In this document: positions 1 to 8,204 of the stretch, one piece after another | Layout of the letters: every line of letters begins with the position of its first letter | Position numbering within the stretch: the first letter of the stretch is position 1 | Origin: Verrucomicrobiota bacterium | GTDB lineage: Bacteria > Verrucomicrobiota > Verrucomicrobiia > Verrucomicrobiales > DEV007 | Direction: 5' to 3' | Assembly (NCBI GenBank): GCA_024277195.1 | Contig: JAJRVS010000194.1 | Span: forward strand, 1-37,079 | DNA: 37,079 nucleotides | The notes under the pieces: model-generated | Seen by the model: the letters and a program-made list of their open reading frames with translations, nothing else | Database searches by the model: none | Told to the model about the DNA's origin: nothing | Position numbers and translations under genes: made by a program

Positions 1-2
1 AC

Positions 3-1478
3 CATGATCAAATCCTTGCTTTTAATCAGCCGGAAATCCGTGCCGCTTTCGAGCGGGCCCGTGACTCCAAAAGCTACGACAAGGTCCAACGCTTCAACGG
101 CAAAAAAATCGTCACGGACAAAGCCTACGCAATGTCCAACCTCAAGGAATACTTCGCCGAAGCCACCGAGGCCTATTTCGGCAGAAATGATTTCTTTCCC
201 TTCAACAAAAAGGAATTGAAAGCGCATGATCCGAAAATGCACGGTTTACTGAAAAAGGTTTGGGGCATTAATAAAAACCAGCCCCAGGAAAAGTCCTCAC
301 AAGTGAAGCCGGTCATTCCAAGTTTCCATCTGCTTTTTACGACCGCTGTGGACACTCAATGCCCTCCTTCCACCAATGGGGGAGGCAAAACCACGGTCGT
401 TTTTCGCAATAATAGAACCACTCCAGTGACCGTCTTCTGGATTGATACAAAAGGTGACAAAGCCCAGCAATTCACAATTTCTCCAGGCAATCGGGAACGC
501 CGCCTCACCTACTCTGGCCACGCATGGCTGGTTGCCGACAACAAAGGGGCCAACCTCGGACACTTCGTCGCAACTGAAACTGCCGCCTGGGCCGATGTGC
601 CAGCCATTCGTATTCCGTCCAAGCACGGCAAGGAAAACAACGCCGCACTTTATCCGATCACCGCGCCACCCACAGAACTCAAACTCTCCCCCTTTTACAA
701 AAAATGCCTCAATCTCGACGGTTTCCTCATCCTCAGTTCTGAAAAAGTAAACAACTACGCCCTGCACGAAGCCGCTTACCTGATTCAAATGATGCTGGTC
801 AATCGTCCTGATGTGCTTGAAGCACTCGTCTCCAGCGGAGCACGCCTCACCGTGATGACTCACAATGAATACACCACCGATGTGCCCGAACATGCTCGCA
901 TGGGGAAACAAAAAAACGGCGAATCCTCCGACTGGTGGGATCGGCGAGCGCGCGGACTCGGAGGCAGCGAAACAGATCCCGTCGCGAGCTGTGCGGAAGA
1001 AAACCTACTCTGCTTCCCCGGTGATCCCTACTCAAAAGAAAATATCCTCATCCATGAATTCGCCCACATGATGCACCTACGAGGACTCAAACGAATCGAC
1101 CCCACATTCGACGTCCGTCTTGAAAGAGCATGGAAAAAGGCCATGGCCGCCGGTCTATGGAAAAACAAATACCCCTCCACCAATTCTCGTGAATATTTTG
1201 CCGAAGGCGTGCAGTCCTGGTTCAATAACAACCGCGAAAACGACTACGAACACAATCACATCAATACCCGTAAAGAACTGATCGGATACGACCCCCAACT
1301 CGCAGCGATTTTAAAAGAAGTATTTGGCGATACCCAACTGGTTTACATCAGACCACCCAAGCGAAAAAAACAAGCTCACCTAGAAGGTTATGACTACAGC
1401 AAATCCCCCTGCTTCGAATGGCCCGAACGCCTGAAAAATCTGGGCCACGCCATAGCAACCCGACGCAATAAAAAGTAA
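3..1478 (+). CDS. Zincin metallopeptidase with VHL-beta domain, 5' partial
   Basis: The reading frame is open from base 3, so the gene begins upstream of the window and the ATG at 132 is internal. Three modules are visible. First comes the tail of one metallopeptidase domain, with a YFAE motif at about 150 and a following FNKKELKAHDP stretch. Next is a beta-sandwich resembling the von Hippel-Lindau beta domain (about 395-590; FRNN, TVFWID, SPG, GHAWLVAD). Last is a second zincin domain with HEFAH at 1053-1067 and a downstream YFAEG at about 1194 that would supply the third zinc-ligand Glu. The ends of the two peptidase domains match (KEYFAEATEAYF versus REYFAEGVQSWF), suggesting duplication or fusion of two related zincins around the VHL module. 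Known of the motif: HExxH plus a distal Glu is gluzincin-like. Substrate is unknown; any signal peptide would lie outside the window. Confidence 0.8.
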   Translation, partial: HDQILAFNQPEIRAAFERARDSKSYDKVQRFNGKKIVTDKAYAMSNLKEYFAEATEAYFGRNDFFPFNKKELKAHDPKMHGLLKKVWGINKNQPQEKSSQVKPVIPSFHLLFTTAVDTQCPPSTNGGGKTTVVFRNNRTTPVTVFWIDTKGDKAQQFTISPGNRERRLTYSGHAWLVADNKGANLGHFVATETAAWADVPAIRIPSKHGKENNAALYPITAPPTELKLSPFYKKCLNLDGFLILSSEKVNNYALHEAAYLIQMMLVNRPDVLEALVSSGARLTVMTHNEYTTDVPEHARMGKQKNGESSDWWDRRARGLGGSETDPVASCAEENLLCFPGDPYSKENILIHEFAHMMHLRGLKRIDPTFDVRLERAWKKAMAAGLWKNKYPSTNSREYFAEGVQSWFNNNRENDYEHNHINTRKELIGYDPQLAAILKEVFGDTQLVYIRPPKRKKQAHLEGYDYSKSPCFEWPERLKNLGHAIATRRNKK

Positions 1479-1507
1479 CCACAACTATTCATGCGCAAAC
1501 AGGAGGG

Positions 1508-1523
1508 CGGACATTCCTGTCCG
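1508..1523. repeat. Small palindrome
   Basis: CGGACA-TTCC-TGTCCG is a perfect 6-bp stem with a 4-nt loop in the gap after the metallopeptidase gene. No U-run follows on either strand, so it is a poor intrinsic terminator. It is more likely one of the short dispersed palindromes seen elsewhere in this window. Confidence 0.4.
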
Positions 1524-1576
1524 GCAACACCAGCCTTGAGTTGACCTTCCTCCAAACTGCACTGTATATTGCCTGC

Positions 1577-1834
1577 ATGCCGACATCAGAAAAAGAGGAC
1601 GCTCAATGCCACCCCGTGATCAACGTGGAAGAGACGATCGGCAAGTGGGTGGGACGGAAAAAAGCGCCTTATCCGTCCAAAATTCAGGAAAGCGGTAAAG
1701 ACTATTATAAAGCCCTCGGATACACCGTGTGCCCCAAAGGAGTTTACCGATTCAATTCACATGAAGAAGCAGACCAATGGATGATGAAAATAGCAGTAAA
1801 ACGAGCGAACCAGGTGACGGATCAACTGACTTAG
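1577..1834 (+). CDS. Small protein of unknown function
   Basis: Encodes about 85 residues from the ATG at 1577; an in-frame ATG at 1541 would add 12 hydrophobic residues. I do not recognise the family. The protein is soluble, without a signal peptide or membrane segment, and contains a GYTVCPKGVYRF stretch followed by an acidic HEEADQW helix. Its 3' end overlaps by 58 bases the start of the nucleotidyltransferase remnant beginning at 1777. Such overlap is typical of a two-gene unit in which the small protein is the partner of the nucleotidyltransferase, for example a toxin-antitoxin-like pair. The partner role is inference from position only. The downstream partner is broken, so this gene may be an orphan. 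Confidence 0.5.
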   Translation: MPTSEKEDAQCHPVINVEETIGKWVGRKKAPYPSKIQESGKDYYKALGYTVCPKGVYRFNSHEEADQWMMKIAVKRANQVTDQLT

Positions 1835-2063
1835 CTTCCCGACCGCCTGATTACCGAGATCTCGCCAATCTTTGCGCTCAATTAGATTTGACGAAGCTTG
1901 CAAGGACATTGTTATTCGCGAGATCAACGGCGTCCGGATCCCCTTCGCTTCTCCTCGGCTACTCTGGCGAATGAAAGTGAAAACCCACCGCGCTAAAGAT
2001 GAAAGCGACTTGGTTTTCCTACGCGAATATTTCCAATCCCGAGGTGAACAACCTCCTACTTAG
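1777..2063 (+). pseudogene. Internally deleted nucleotidyltransferase-like gene
   Basis: Two pieces of one apparent family lie next to each other in different frames. From the ATG at 1777 the first frame gives a start ending in PPDYRDLANLCAQL, the usual opening of small nucleotidyltransferase-fold proteins. A second frame, open from 1851 to 2063, gives KDIVIREINGVRIPFASP and then LLWRMK, RAKDESDLVFLREYF, the usual closing section of the same kind of protein. The central core, which should hold the GGxA and DxD catalytic motifs, is absent, and the frames do not join. I infer an internal deletion of roughly 100 codons with a frame change near 1870-1890. The protein should be inactive. Assignment rests on remembered family patterns, so it is moderate. 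Confidence 0.55.
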
Positions 2064-2069
2064 AAATCA

Positions 2070-2537
2070 TTACTCATCAGTGGTTAAAACATTTTCCTCA
2101 GCCTGACGATAACCCACTGCATAAGCGCCAAAAACCTTGCTTATTTCATCCCTGATTCGCCGAAACGCATCCACCTCTTGCTCGCCTTCCCGAACAGCTT
2201 TGGGAGGATCTTCAAAACCCCAGTGATAACGACTCACCTTTCCCGGGAAAGTCGGGCATGCCTGATCCGCATTCCCGCAAACCGTGATCACCGTATCGAT
2301 CCCCGCCTGCAAAAACTGATCCAAATGTTTGGACTGATGCGCGGATATATCTACGCCGATCTCCGCCATGACCTCAATCGCGAGCGGATGCACATAACCA
2401 GCAGGCTTTGATCCCGCGCTATAAACCTCAAACAAATCACCCGCGACATGGCAAAGAATACCTTCCGCCATGTGACTGCGACAGGAGTTGCCAGTGCAAA
2501 GAATAAGAATTTTAACTTTTTTCATAGCTACATTCAT
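2070..2537 (-). CDS. arsC: Arsenate reductase, thioredoxin-coupled (LMW-PTPase fold)
   Basis: Reduces arsenate to arsenite in the cytoplasm so that the ACR3 pump can export it. The P-loop CTGNSCRS has the Cys-X5-Arg signature of low-molecular-weight phosphatases. Counting from the inner ATG at 2525, Cys10, Cys83 and Cys90 fall almost exactly where the catalytic Cys10/82/89 relay lies in the staphylococcal pI258 enzyme, which supports thioredoxin coupling. The ATG at 2537, 7 nt after the arsR stop and preceded by GAG, is taken as the start; the ATG at 2525 is an equally possible alternative. It is cotranscribed behind arsR. The last codons and stop overlap a copy of the ATCAGTGGTTA repeat described below. 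The arsR-arsC order with a separate acr3 is a common arrangement. Confidence 0.93.
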   Translation of the reverse strand: MNVAMKKVKILILCTGNSCRSHMAEGILCHVAGDLFEVYSAGSKPAGYVHPLAIEVMAEIGVDISAHQSKHLDQFLQAGIDTVITVCGNADQACPTFPGKVSRYHWGFEDPPKAVREGEQEVDAFRRIRDEISKVFGAYAVGYRQAEENVLTTDE

Positions 2538-2544
2538 AATGAGC

Positions 2545-2886
2545 TCAATTTTCTCCCTCGCAACCATCATTCGATGATTCCGGCTGCAAACAAAGCTCCG
2601 GCCGCGCTTGGCAGCAGTCATCGCTGAGAAAAGTCATCAAATCCCGCATCCCCTCCACCCGCAATTGATAAATGATCGACCGCCCTTCGCGCCGGAAATC
2701 AACCAAACCTGAATGCGCCAATTCCTTCAAATGAAACGAAAGTGTCGGTTTAGGCAAATCAAATTCCTCGGCAAGATCACCTGCACAAACGCCCTCATCC
2801 CCCACCCTCACCAAATATCGGAATATTCTCAGCCTGGCCGGTTGAGCCAAAGCGGCAAGCGAAGTAACAGCACCATCAATTTCCAT
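2545..2886 (-). CDS. arsR: ArsR-family arsenite-responsive repressor
   Basis: A 113-residue winged-helix repressor. The recognition helix region reads [19 protein letters not shown], typical of ArsR/SmtB proteins. The classical E. coli-type Cys pair in the DNA-binding helix is absent. Instead there is a C-terminal CC pair followed seven residues later by another Cys, resembling the C-terminal Cys95/96/102 site described in Acidithiobacillus ferrooxidans ArsR. This makes As(III) the likely ligand. I chose the ATG at 2886 because the protein then begins at the usual [15 protein letters not shown] position; a GTG at 2928 would add 14 residues. The palindrome ATCAATTGAT lies just upstream. The gene is followed by arsC after 7 nt. 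Confidence 0.9.
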   Translation of the reverse strand: MEIDGAVTSLAALAQPARLRIFRYLVRVGDEGVCAGDLAEEFDLPKPTLSFHLKELAHSGLVDFRREGRSIIYQLRVEGMRDLMTFLSDDCCQARPELCLQPESSNDGCEGEN

Positions 2887-2893
2887 AATCTCT

Positions 2894-2903
2894 ATCAATT
2901 GAT
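2894..2903. promoter_or_regulatory. Possible ArsR operator palindrome
   Basis: ATCAATTGAT is a perfect 10-nt palindrome ending 8 nt before the arsR ATG on the minus strand. ArsR-family operators are short inverted repeats close to the start of the regulated operon. Position supports autoregulation of arsRC, but a 10-nt AT-rich palindrome can occur by chance. Confidence 0.35.
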
Positions 2904-2952
2904 CATTATCTATTTTCAGCCATACCACACAACATCTTTAATCGGAAAATAA

Positions 2953-3081
2953 AACCACTGATTACACTGATTTCTACTGTTTTTTTTTAGGGACGGACTT
3001 CATGAATCCTCTGCTATTGAAAGATGAATAAGTTACATTTTTCATTTCTTATCAGTGCCTAATCAGTGAGATCAGTGGTTA
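2953..3081. repeat. Inverted-repeat-bounded intergenic element
   Basis: The left arm (2953-2973, AACCACTGATTACACTGATTT) and right arm (3060-3080) are near-perfect inverted copies of each other around about 85 bp of sequence that encodes nothing evident. The right arm belongs to a longer direct repeat found again at 4341-4374. The structure resembles a small non-autonomous (MITE- or REP-like) element sitting between acr3 and arsR. It separates the exporter from the repressor and reductase genes and may form a transcript hairpin. Confidence 0.5.
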
Positions 3082-3104
3082 TCTATTTATTCTCACACGG
3101 CATG

Positions 3105-4196
<1,092 letters not shown>

Positions 4197-4340
4197 ATTA
4201 TATTTCTATTATTCTGGAAATATGAAACTAATATCATCAAAGTCAAACCTTAACTATTCTGCTCTATAAAAAATCTTACGCCTTCCCCCTCCCTTTTTTA
4301 AACAGAGAACATCATTTAGTTCTAGCCTCGCGTCTCTTAA

Positions 4341-4374
4341 CATCAGTGCCCATCAGTGAAATCAGTGGTTAACT
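4341..4374. repeat. Direct copy of the ATCAGTG repeat
   Basis: CATCAGTGCCCATCAGTGAA followed by ATCAGTGGTTAACT closely matches 3051-3081. Within each copy the core ATCAGTG is repeated three times. The two copies bracket acr3 on either side. The gap 4197-4387 holds nothing else that I recognise. Confidence 0.5.
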
Positions 4375-4387
4375 GAGCTCTACACCA

Positions 4388-4780
4388 TCAACGAAATTCC
4401 AGTAAAACCGGACAAGAGCCATTAGCACTGGCAGCGCTTTGTTTGCATTCCTTCATCAAGCCCTCCATTTTTTTTCGCATCCGCTTCATACTGCTGAGCT
4501 TTTTATCCAGATCGAGCATTTTGCGCTGCACCACTTGCTGCAGGAATTCACAAGACTGCGATGAATCCGGATCGATTCCCGCCAGCTGCTTGATCTCGCG
4601 CAAAGTAAAACCCACAGCCTTCGCCTCGATAATGAAGTTCAATGCCTCAAGGGCACGCTGTCCATAAAGACGATAACCGTTTGCCGCACGCACAGGCTCT
4701 GATAACAAACCTTCGCGTTCATAATAACGAATCGTCTGGGTGGATACACCTGCCGCTTTTGCCAAATCACCAATTTTCAT
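4388..4780 (-). CDS. MerR-family metal-responsive regulator (first copy)
   Basis: A 130-residue MerR protein. The N-terminal helix-turn-helix (MKIGDLAKAAGVSTQTIRYYEREGLL) is followed by a dimerisation helix and a C-terminal metal loop. Cys77, Cys112 and Cys123 have spacings of 35 and 11, close to the Hg-binding triad of MerR (Cys82, 117, 126; spacings 35 and 9), so a thiophilic metal such as Hg(II), Pb(II) or Cd(II) is the likely effector. The gene is divergent from the MerT-HMA fusion at 4836, and the shared gap contains a textbook MerR-type promoter. MerR proteins repress in the apo form and activate by DNA distortion when metal-bound. The two-residue difference in the metal loop may shift metal specificity. 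Confidence 0.88.
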   Translation of the reverse strand: MKIGDLAKAAGVSTQTIRYYEREGLLSEPVRAANGYRLYGQRALEALNFIIEAKAVGFTLREIKQLAGIDPDSSQSCEFLQQVVQRKMLDLDKKLSSMKRMRKKMEGLMKECKQSAASANGSCPVLLEFR

Positions 4781-4797
4781 TGTTCAAAACATACCTG

Positions 4798-4829
4798 TTG
4801 ACCTTATACCATACTATAAGGTTTATACT
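4798..4829 (+). promoter_or_regulatory. MerR-type promoter and operator
   Basis: A -35 element TTGACC (4798-4803) and a -10 element TATACT (4824-4829) are separated by 20 nt, longer than the 17-nt optimum. The spacer carries a perfect dyad ACCTTATA (4801-4808), N6, TATAAGGT (4815-4822). An over-long spacer with a dyad inside it is the signature of MerR-activated promoters. The start codon at 4836 lies 6 nt after the -10 hexamer, so the transcript would begin at or very near the ATG (leaderless). Confidence 0.85.
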
Positions 4830-4835
4830 ATTACT

Positions 4836-6254
4836 ATGAAAAAAGAATCCTGCCCAAAATGTGGCGAGCCAGGTAAGTCCGTAAAGGAAATAACGCTGCA
4901 ATCCCTGTTAAAAGAAAACGAAAAAGAGCACATCACTGCCCTGCCGTATTTCTTTTGCAAAACCCCTTCCTGCCCAGTGATTTATTTTGACCAGTCCGGT
5001 GATTCGATCTTTGAAAAAAACAACCTCACGGTTCGGGTTGGAATCAAAGAGAACGAAGCCCCCCGCCTTGTGTGTTATTGCTTTGATCACAGCATCGAAG
5101 AAATTGAAGAGCAAGTTGATGCCACCGGCGAGAGCACTGTGCTCGACGACATTGCTACCCGAATGAAGGACGACTGCTGGTGTGAAACCAAAAGTCCAAT
5201 GGGGTCCTGTTGCATGCCCACTGTCAGTAAGCACATCAAAACCGCCAAAGCGAAAGCAGGACTACCTACGTCAAAGATGGAAAATGACCCCACCAGGGAT
5301 TGTTGTGCCGAATCCGATGATCATGCCCAGGCTGACAAAAAACCAGAAGATTGTTCTTCCGTGCATCCTGAACCGTCGCAGGCAAATACAAATAACCCCG
5401 GCCGCAAATTGGGAATTCTTGCGACCATAGCAGCTGTGTTCACCGCAGTGCTGTCATCCGCATGCTGCTGGCTTCCCCTACTACTGATTGTCTTTGAGGC
5501 ATCGGCTGCAGGCGTTTCGGGGTTTTTCGAAACCTACCGCTTCTGGTTTCTCGGCACTACCGGGATCCTGCTCGCAACAGGTTTTTACCTAGTCTATTTC
5601 CGCCAAAAAACCTGTACTGCCGGAAGTGCCTGCGCGACTCCGACCCCAAAGCTCCAAAAACTCAACCAAGTCACCCTGTGGGTGGCTACCATCATGGTGA
5701 CTCTGTTCAGCTTTTTCCCCAACTACCTTGGAATTTTTCTGGGCGCCAGCAATGCTGGTGAAAATATCCCTAAAAATCTGGATCAAGCCACCATCCGTAT
5801 TGAAGGAATGACGTGCAAGGCCTGTACGTCCCCCATTCAAAACAACCTAGAAAATGTGGAGGGTGTCACCTATGCCCATGTTGATTTCGTCAAGGCCTCA
5901 GCATTGATCGGCGTGCCTGCAGGCAGTAAAATACCTCAACAAGGCGTATTGAAAGCTATCGAAGGCGCTGGTTTTAAAGGTAGCTTCCAACAACTGGTCA
6001 CCAAAACCCTCAGCATCAAAGGCATGACCTGCAAAGCCTGTGCCATAGGCGCACAAAAAAAACTGTCTGCAGTGACTGGAGTAGAAAATGTGTTGGTTGA
6101 CTACGAAAACAAAAAAGCCACAATCATCGTTGAACCCTCCGTTTCTGACCAAACCCTAACAGAAGCCGTGCAGGAAGCGGGTTACAAAGCTCTCATAGAA
6201 AAAGATAGCAAAAAGAACACCCTCGCTGATGACTGCTGTAAAGTGAATCCTTAA
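4836..6254 (+). CDS. CopZ-N / MerT / double-HMA fusion metal transporter
   Basis: A 472-residue multi-domain protein. Residues 1-130 resemble the N-terminal domain of Archaeoglobus CopZ (Zn and 2Fe-2S binding), with Cys6/9, Cys41/46, Cys80/82, Cys114/116 and Cys125/126. A Cys-rich linker follows (about 135-190). Residues 191-303 are a MerT-like membrane unit of three segments with the diagnostic SSACCWLPLL pair (Cys210/211). Two heavy-metal-associated domains then carry MTCKAC motifs (Cys327/330 and Cys399/402). The protein ends in another CC pair. MerT moves Hg(II) into the cytoplasm and HMA domains relay thiophilic ions, so this fusion probably takes in or buffers such a metal. Start: the MKKESCPKC ATG immediately downstream of the MerR-type promoter; an upstream in-frame ATG at 4740 overlaps merR and the promoter and is rejected. 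No mercuric reductase is nearby. Confidence 0.85.
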   Translation: MKKESCPKCGEPGKSVKEITLQSLLKENEKEHITALPYFFCKTPSCPVIYFDQSGDSIFEKNNLTVRVGIKENEAPRLVCYCFDHSIEEIEEQVDATGESTVLDDIATRMKDDCWCETKSPMGSCCMPTVSKHIKTAKAKAGLPTSKMENDPTRDCCAESDDHAQADKKPEDCSSVHPEPSQANTNNPGRKLGILATIAAVFTAVLSSACCWLPLLLIVFEASAAGVSGFFETYRFWFLGTTGILLATGFYLVYFRQKTCTAGSACATPTPKLQKLNQVTLWVATIMVTLFSFFPNYLGIFLGASNAGENIPKNLDQATIRIEGMTCKACTSPIQNNLENVEGVTYAHVDFVKASALIGVPAGSKIPQQGVLKAIEGAGFKGSFQQLVTKTLSIKGMTCKACAIGAQKKLSAVTGVENVLVDYENKKATIIVEPSVSDQTLTEAVQEAGYKALIEKDSKKNTLADDCCKVNP

Positions 6255-6286
6255 AAAAGTAGCTGAGCCCGCTCATCAACTTCCAT

Positions 6287-7177
6287 TCAAAACCAAAACC
6301 GTAAGCCTGCAGTGATGATGTAATCATTTTCTAATGCGGAACCATTCAATTTCTGCACCACAGGCAACTGCATCGCAGTTTCGAGGATCCATCGCTCAGT
6401 CACATATTGAATCCCCGGCGCTAGGTACCAAACCTTACCTCCTGAGTCTATCCCTCCTGCTGCAGACAAACGATCCCGGTCCCGCCAGATCAGATTGCTC
6501 TCCACCACCCCATACAAAAACCCGGGCACACCACTGCCAAGTTCCCGCGGCCAGAGCCGGTATTGAAAAGACAAGTCCAGACGCGCTTCATCCCCGAACT
6601 GATAACCGTTCGCCGCTGTGTTGAACTTATAGGAAAGCGAACTGTCAAACTGCCAAGCGAGCTTTTGCCAGGTGAAAACGGTTCCGATCATCGGATCCCA
6701 CGAGCCAGAACCCAATTGCAAGGGAGCAGGTAAAAAACCCAGCGAATCCTGAGCATTGTCATTGCCCGTAGGAATTTTCACCCCCACAAAAGGAGCCAAA
6801 CGCAAAGTCTCTCCCGCCTTGTCCCACTGCCCCAAAGTATAACGAGCTAGAAAACGAAAATCCCCGAGCCCCGAATCACCGCGATTCACCCGCCCCAAGG
6901 GCGTATTCAAATCCAGGCTTTTGTCCAGCCAGGGGAAAATCCCAAACAAAGCGATTTTTTCACTTGCCCCAAAAACCAATACCGTTGGAGCCGCCCAAAC
7001 CGTCAGTTCCCGATTAGCAGCACCCGCATCCCCCGTAGAGCGAATATACTTCGCCTGCGCCCGCAACAACAACTCCCCCTCGGAAACCGGCAGCGCCGTA
7101 TTCGTCGTGATCGGTGCCGCCGAAACAAACGATACTCCCATCAAAGTCACCGATAAAATAAAAACAATGTTTCTCAT
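6287..7177 (-). CDS. Outer-membrane beta-barrel protein, Phenol_MetA_deg-like
   Basis: A 296-residue secreted protein with a clear signal peptide (MRNIVFILSVTLMGVSFVSA, then AP) and alternating amphipathic strands. It ends in an aromatic residue (GLRFWF), the usual outer-membrane targeting signature. Strand patterns such as FLARYTLGQW and LAPFVGVKIPTG suggest the Phenol_MetA_deg / transporter-like family, whose members often lie in heavy-metal resistance clusters. Its substrate is unknown. It converges with the MerT fusion gene ending at 6254 and lies downstream of the second merR unit on the same strand. The 138-bp gap between them has no strong terminator, so it could be part of that operon. 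The family call is fairly sure; a role in metal passage is inference. Confidence 0.75.
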   Translation of the reverse strand: MRNIVFILSVTLMGVSFVSAAPITTNTALPVSEGELLLRAQAKYIRSTGDAGAANRELTVWAAPTVLVFGASEKIALFGIFPWLDKSLDLNTPLGRVNRGDSGLGDFRFLARYTLGQWDKAGETLRLAPFVGVKIPTGNDNAQDSLGFLPAPLQLGSGSWDPMIGTVFTWQKLAWQFDSSLSYKFNTAANGYQFGDEARLDLSFQYRLWPRELGSGVPGFLYGVVESNLIWRDRDRLSAAGGIDSGGKVWYLAPGIQYVTERWILETAMQLPVVQKLNGSALENDYIITAGLRFWF

Positions 7178-7315
7178 AATTTATAAGCTAACTATCTAAA
7201 ACATCAGTGATTCACAAATATTCCACCCCCTGACACACAACTCTCATACCCCCTCATATTCGTGTCCATCTTGAACGCCGTAGCCTTGGCGTAGGATATT
7301 GGTGGTTCCACTTCT

Positions 7316-7705
7316 TCAGCTTTCACTCGCTTTAATCTCCCCCGCAGTAAAACCCGCCTTTTTGATCGCCTCACGTAAAGCCTTCTCATCCGGCTTAACC
7401 CCTTTATCAAAAGTCACCCGAGCCACCCCCGTTTTCAGTTCGATATCCACCGCCTGGACCCCCTTAATTTTTTTCAACTTCTTTCCCAGTCCATGCACAC
7501 AAAAAGGACAAGCCAACCCCTTCACCGTGATGCCAACGGACACCCCTGCTTCGATTTTTCCATCAGCTTCCTGCCCCTTATCTTTCGACTTTAAACCCGT
7601 GCTCGGTTGGGCATCGACAAGCTGAATAAAATTAGGCGCAGCGATCAGGGAGCAGATAATCGCCCCCGTTTTCAAATAATCATATCGTGTTTTCATTGGT
7701 ATCAT
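7316..7705 (-). CDS. Secreted HMA-domain (MerP-like) metal-binding protein
   Basis: A 129-residue protein with an N-terminal hydrophobic signal sequence (residues about 11-32) and one HMA domain at about 57-122. The metal site is GLACPFCVHGL (Cys66/Cys69), followed by the usual KKLKKIKGV helix and a beta strand typical of ferredoxin-like HMA folds. It is probably periplasmic and would bind a thiophilic metal and hand it to a membrane partner, as MerP does for MerT. The gene starts 6 nt after the end of the second merR, so the two are cotranscribed from the operator at 8132-8162. The CPFC variant differs from the CxAC of the HMA domains in the MerT fusion. Confidence 0.82.
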   Translation of the reverse strand: MIPMKTRYDYLKTGAIICSLIAAPNFIQLVDAQPSTGLKSKDKGQEADGKIEAGVSVGITVKGLACPFCVHGLGKKLKKIKGVQAVDIELKTGVARVTFDKGVKPDEKALREAIKKAGFTAGEIKASES

Positions 7706-7711
7706 GCTTAC

Positions 7712-8125
7712 TTATTTGTCATCCAAAAAATCCAAAATCGGGCAGTCACTCATCGCCAGATCTTCTCGACAGGTAGCCGTCAAAGTCATCAGCGCCTCTT
7801 TCATTTTTTCCAGCTCAGCGATTTTGCCCTCGATATTAGCAATCTTCACCTGCGCCCGTGACTTCATCGAACGGCAATCCTTGCCTAAATCCAAACGCAA
7901 ACACAGCAATTCCTTGATCTCCTTCAAAGTGAATCCCAAATCTTTTGCTCGGAGAATAAACAAAACACGCTCCACCGTTTCCGCAGGATAATGACGATAA
8001 CCCGACGCACTGCGCGGCGGGTCCTCAATCAATTTTTCCCGTTCATAAAATCGAATGGTCTCCACTCCAACCCCAGCCAAATCAGCAACTTTACCAATGG
8101 TCATCGGAACGCTTTGCACCTTCAT
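7712..8125 (-). CDS. MerR-family regulator with exact MerR Hg-triad spacing
   Basis: A 137-residue MerR protein with the helix-turn-helix region MTIGKVADLAGVGVETIRFY. Cys84, Cys119 and Cys128 reproduce the 35- and 9-residue spacing of the Hg(II)-binding cysteines in MerR (82, 117, 126), making Hg(II) a good candidate effector. An extra Cys lies at 75. The ATG at 8125 is 6 nt after the -10 element, which suggests leaderless translation; the ATG at 8104 (MTIGKVA) is the alternative and matches where many MerR proteins begin. It is the first gene of an operon with the HMA protein and appears autoregulated, since the promoter reads through its own gene. No merA is present. Confidence 0.88.
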   Translation of the reverse strand: MKVQSVPMTIGKVADLAGVGVETIRFYEREKLIEDPPRSASGYRHYPAETVERVLFILRAKDLGFTLKEIKELLCLRLDLGKDCRSMKSRAQVKIANIEGKIAELEKMKEALMTLTATCREDLAMSDCPILDFLDDK

Positions 8126-8131
8126 TTAGTA

Positions 8132-8162
8132 AGTATGAACCCTATAGTAGGGTACAGGGCAA
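8132..8162 (-). promoter_or_regulatory. MerR-type promoter and operator (second)
   Basis: On the minus strand TTGCCC (8157-8162) and CATACT (8132-8137) are separated by 19 nt. The spacer contains the perfect dyad ACCCTA-N3-TAGGGT (8139-8153). The long spacer with central dyad identifies a MerR-activated promoter. Its sequence differs from the first operator (ACCTTATA/TATAAGGT), so the two regulators probably do not cross-bind well. The start codon follows the -10 by 6 nt, as at the first promoter. Confidence 0.82.
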
Positions 8163-8204
8163 GCCAAAAATAAGGCTCTGCTGTCATTAGATAATTTATC
8201 ACTC

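Noticed and set aside
297..911. Minus-strand open frame of 204 codons
   Set aside because: Antisense shadow of the metallopeptidase gene, whose domains are clear on the other strand.
2887..2928. GTG start for ArsR at 2928
   Set aside because: The extra 14 residues are unlike the family and would cover the likely operator palindrome.
4740..4835. Upstream extension of the MerT fusion from the ATG at 4740
   Set aside because: It would run through the merR start and the MerR-type promoter; the family-like start MKKESCPKC is at 4836.
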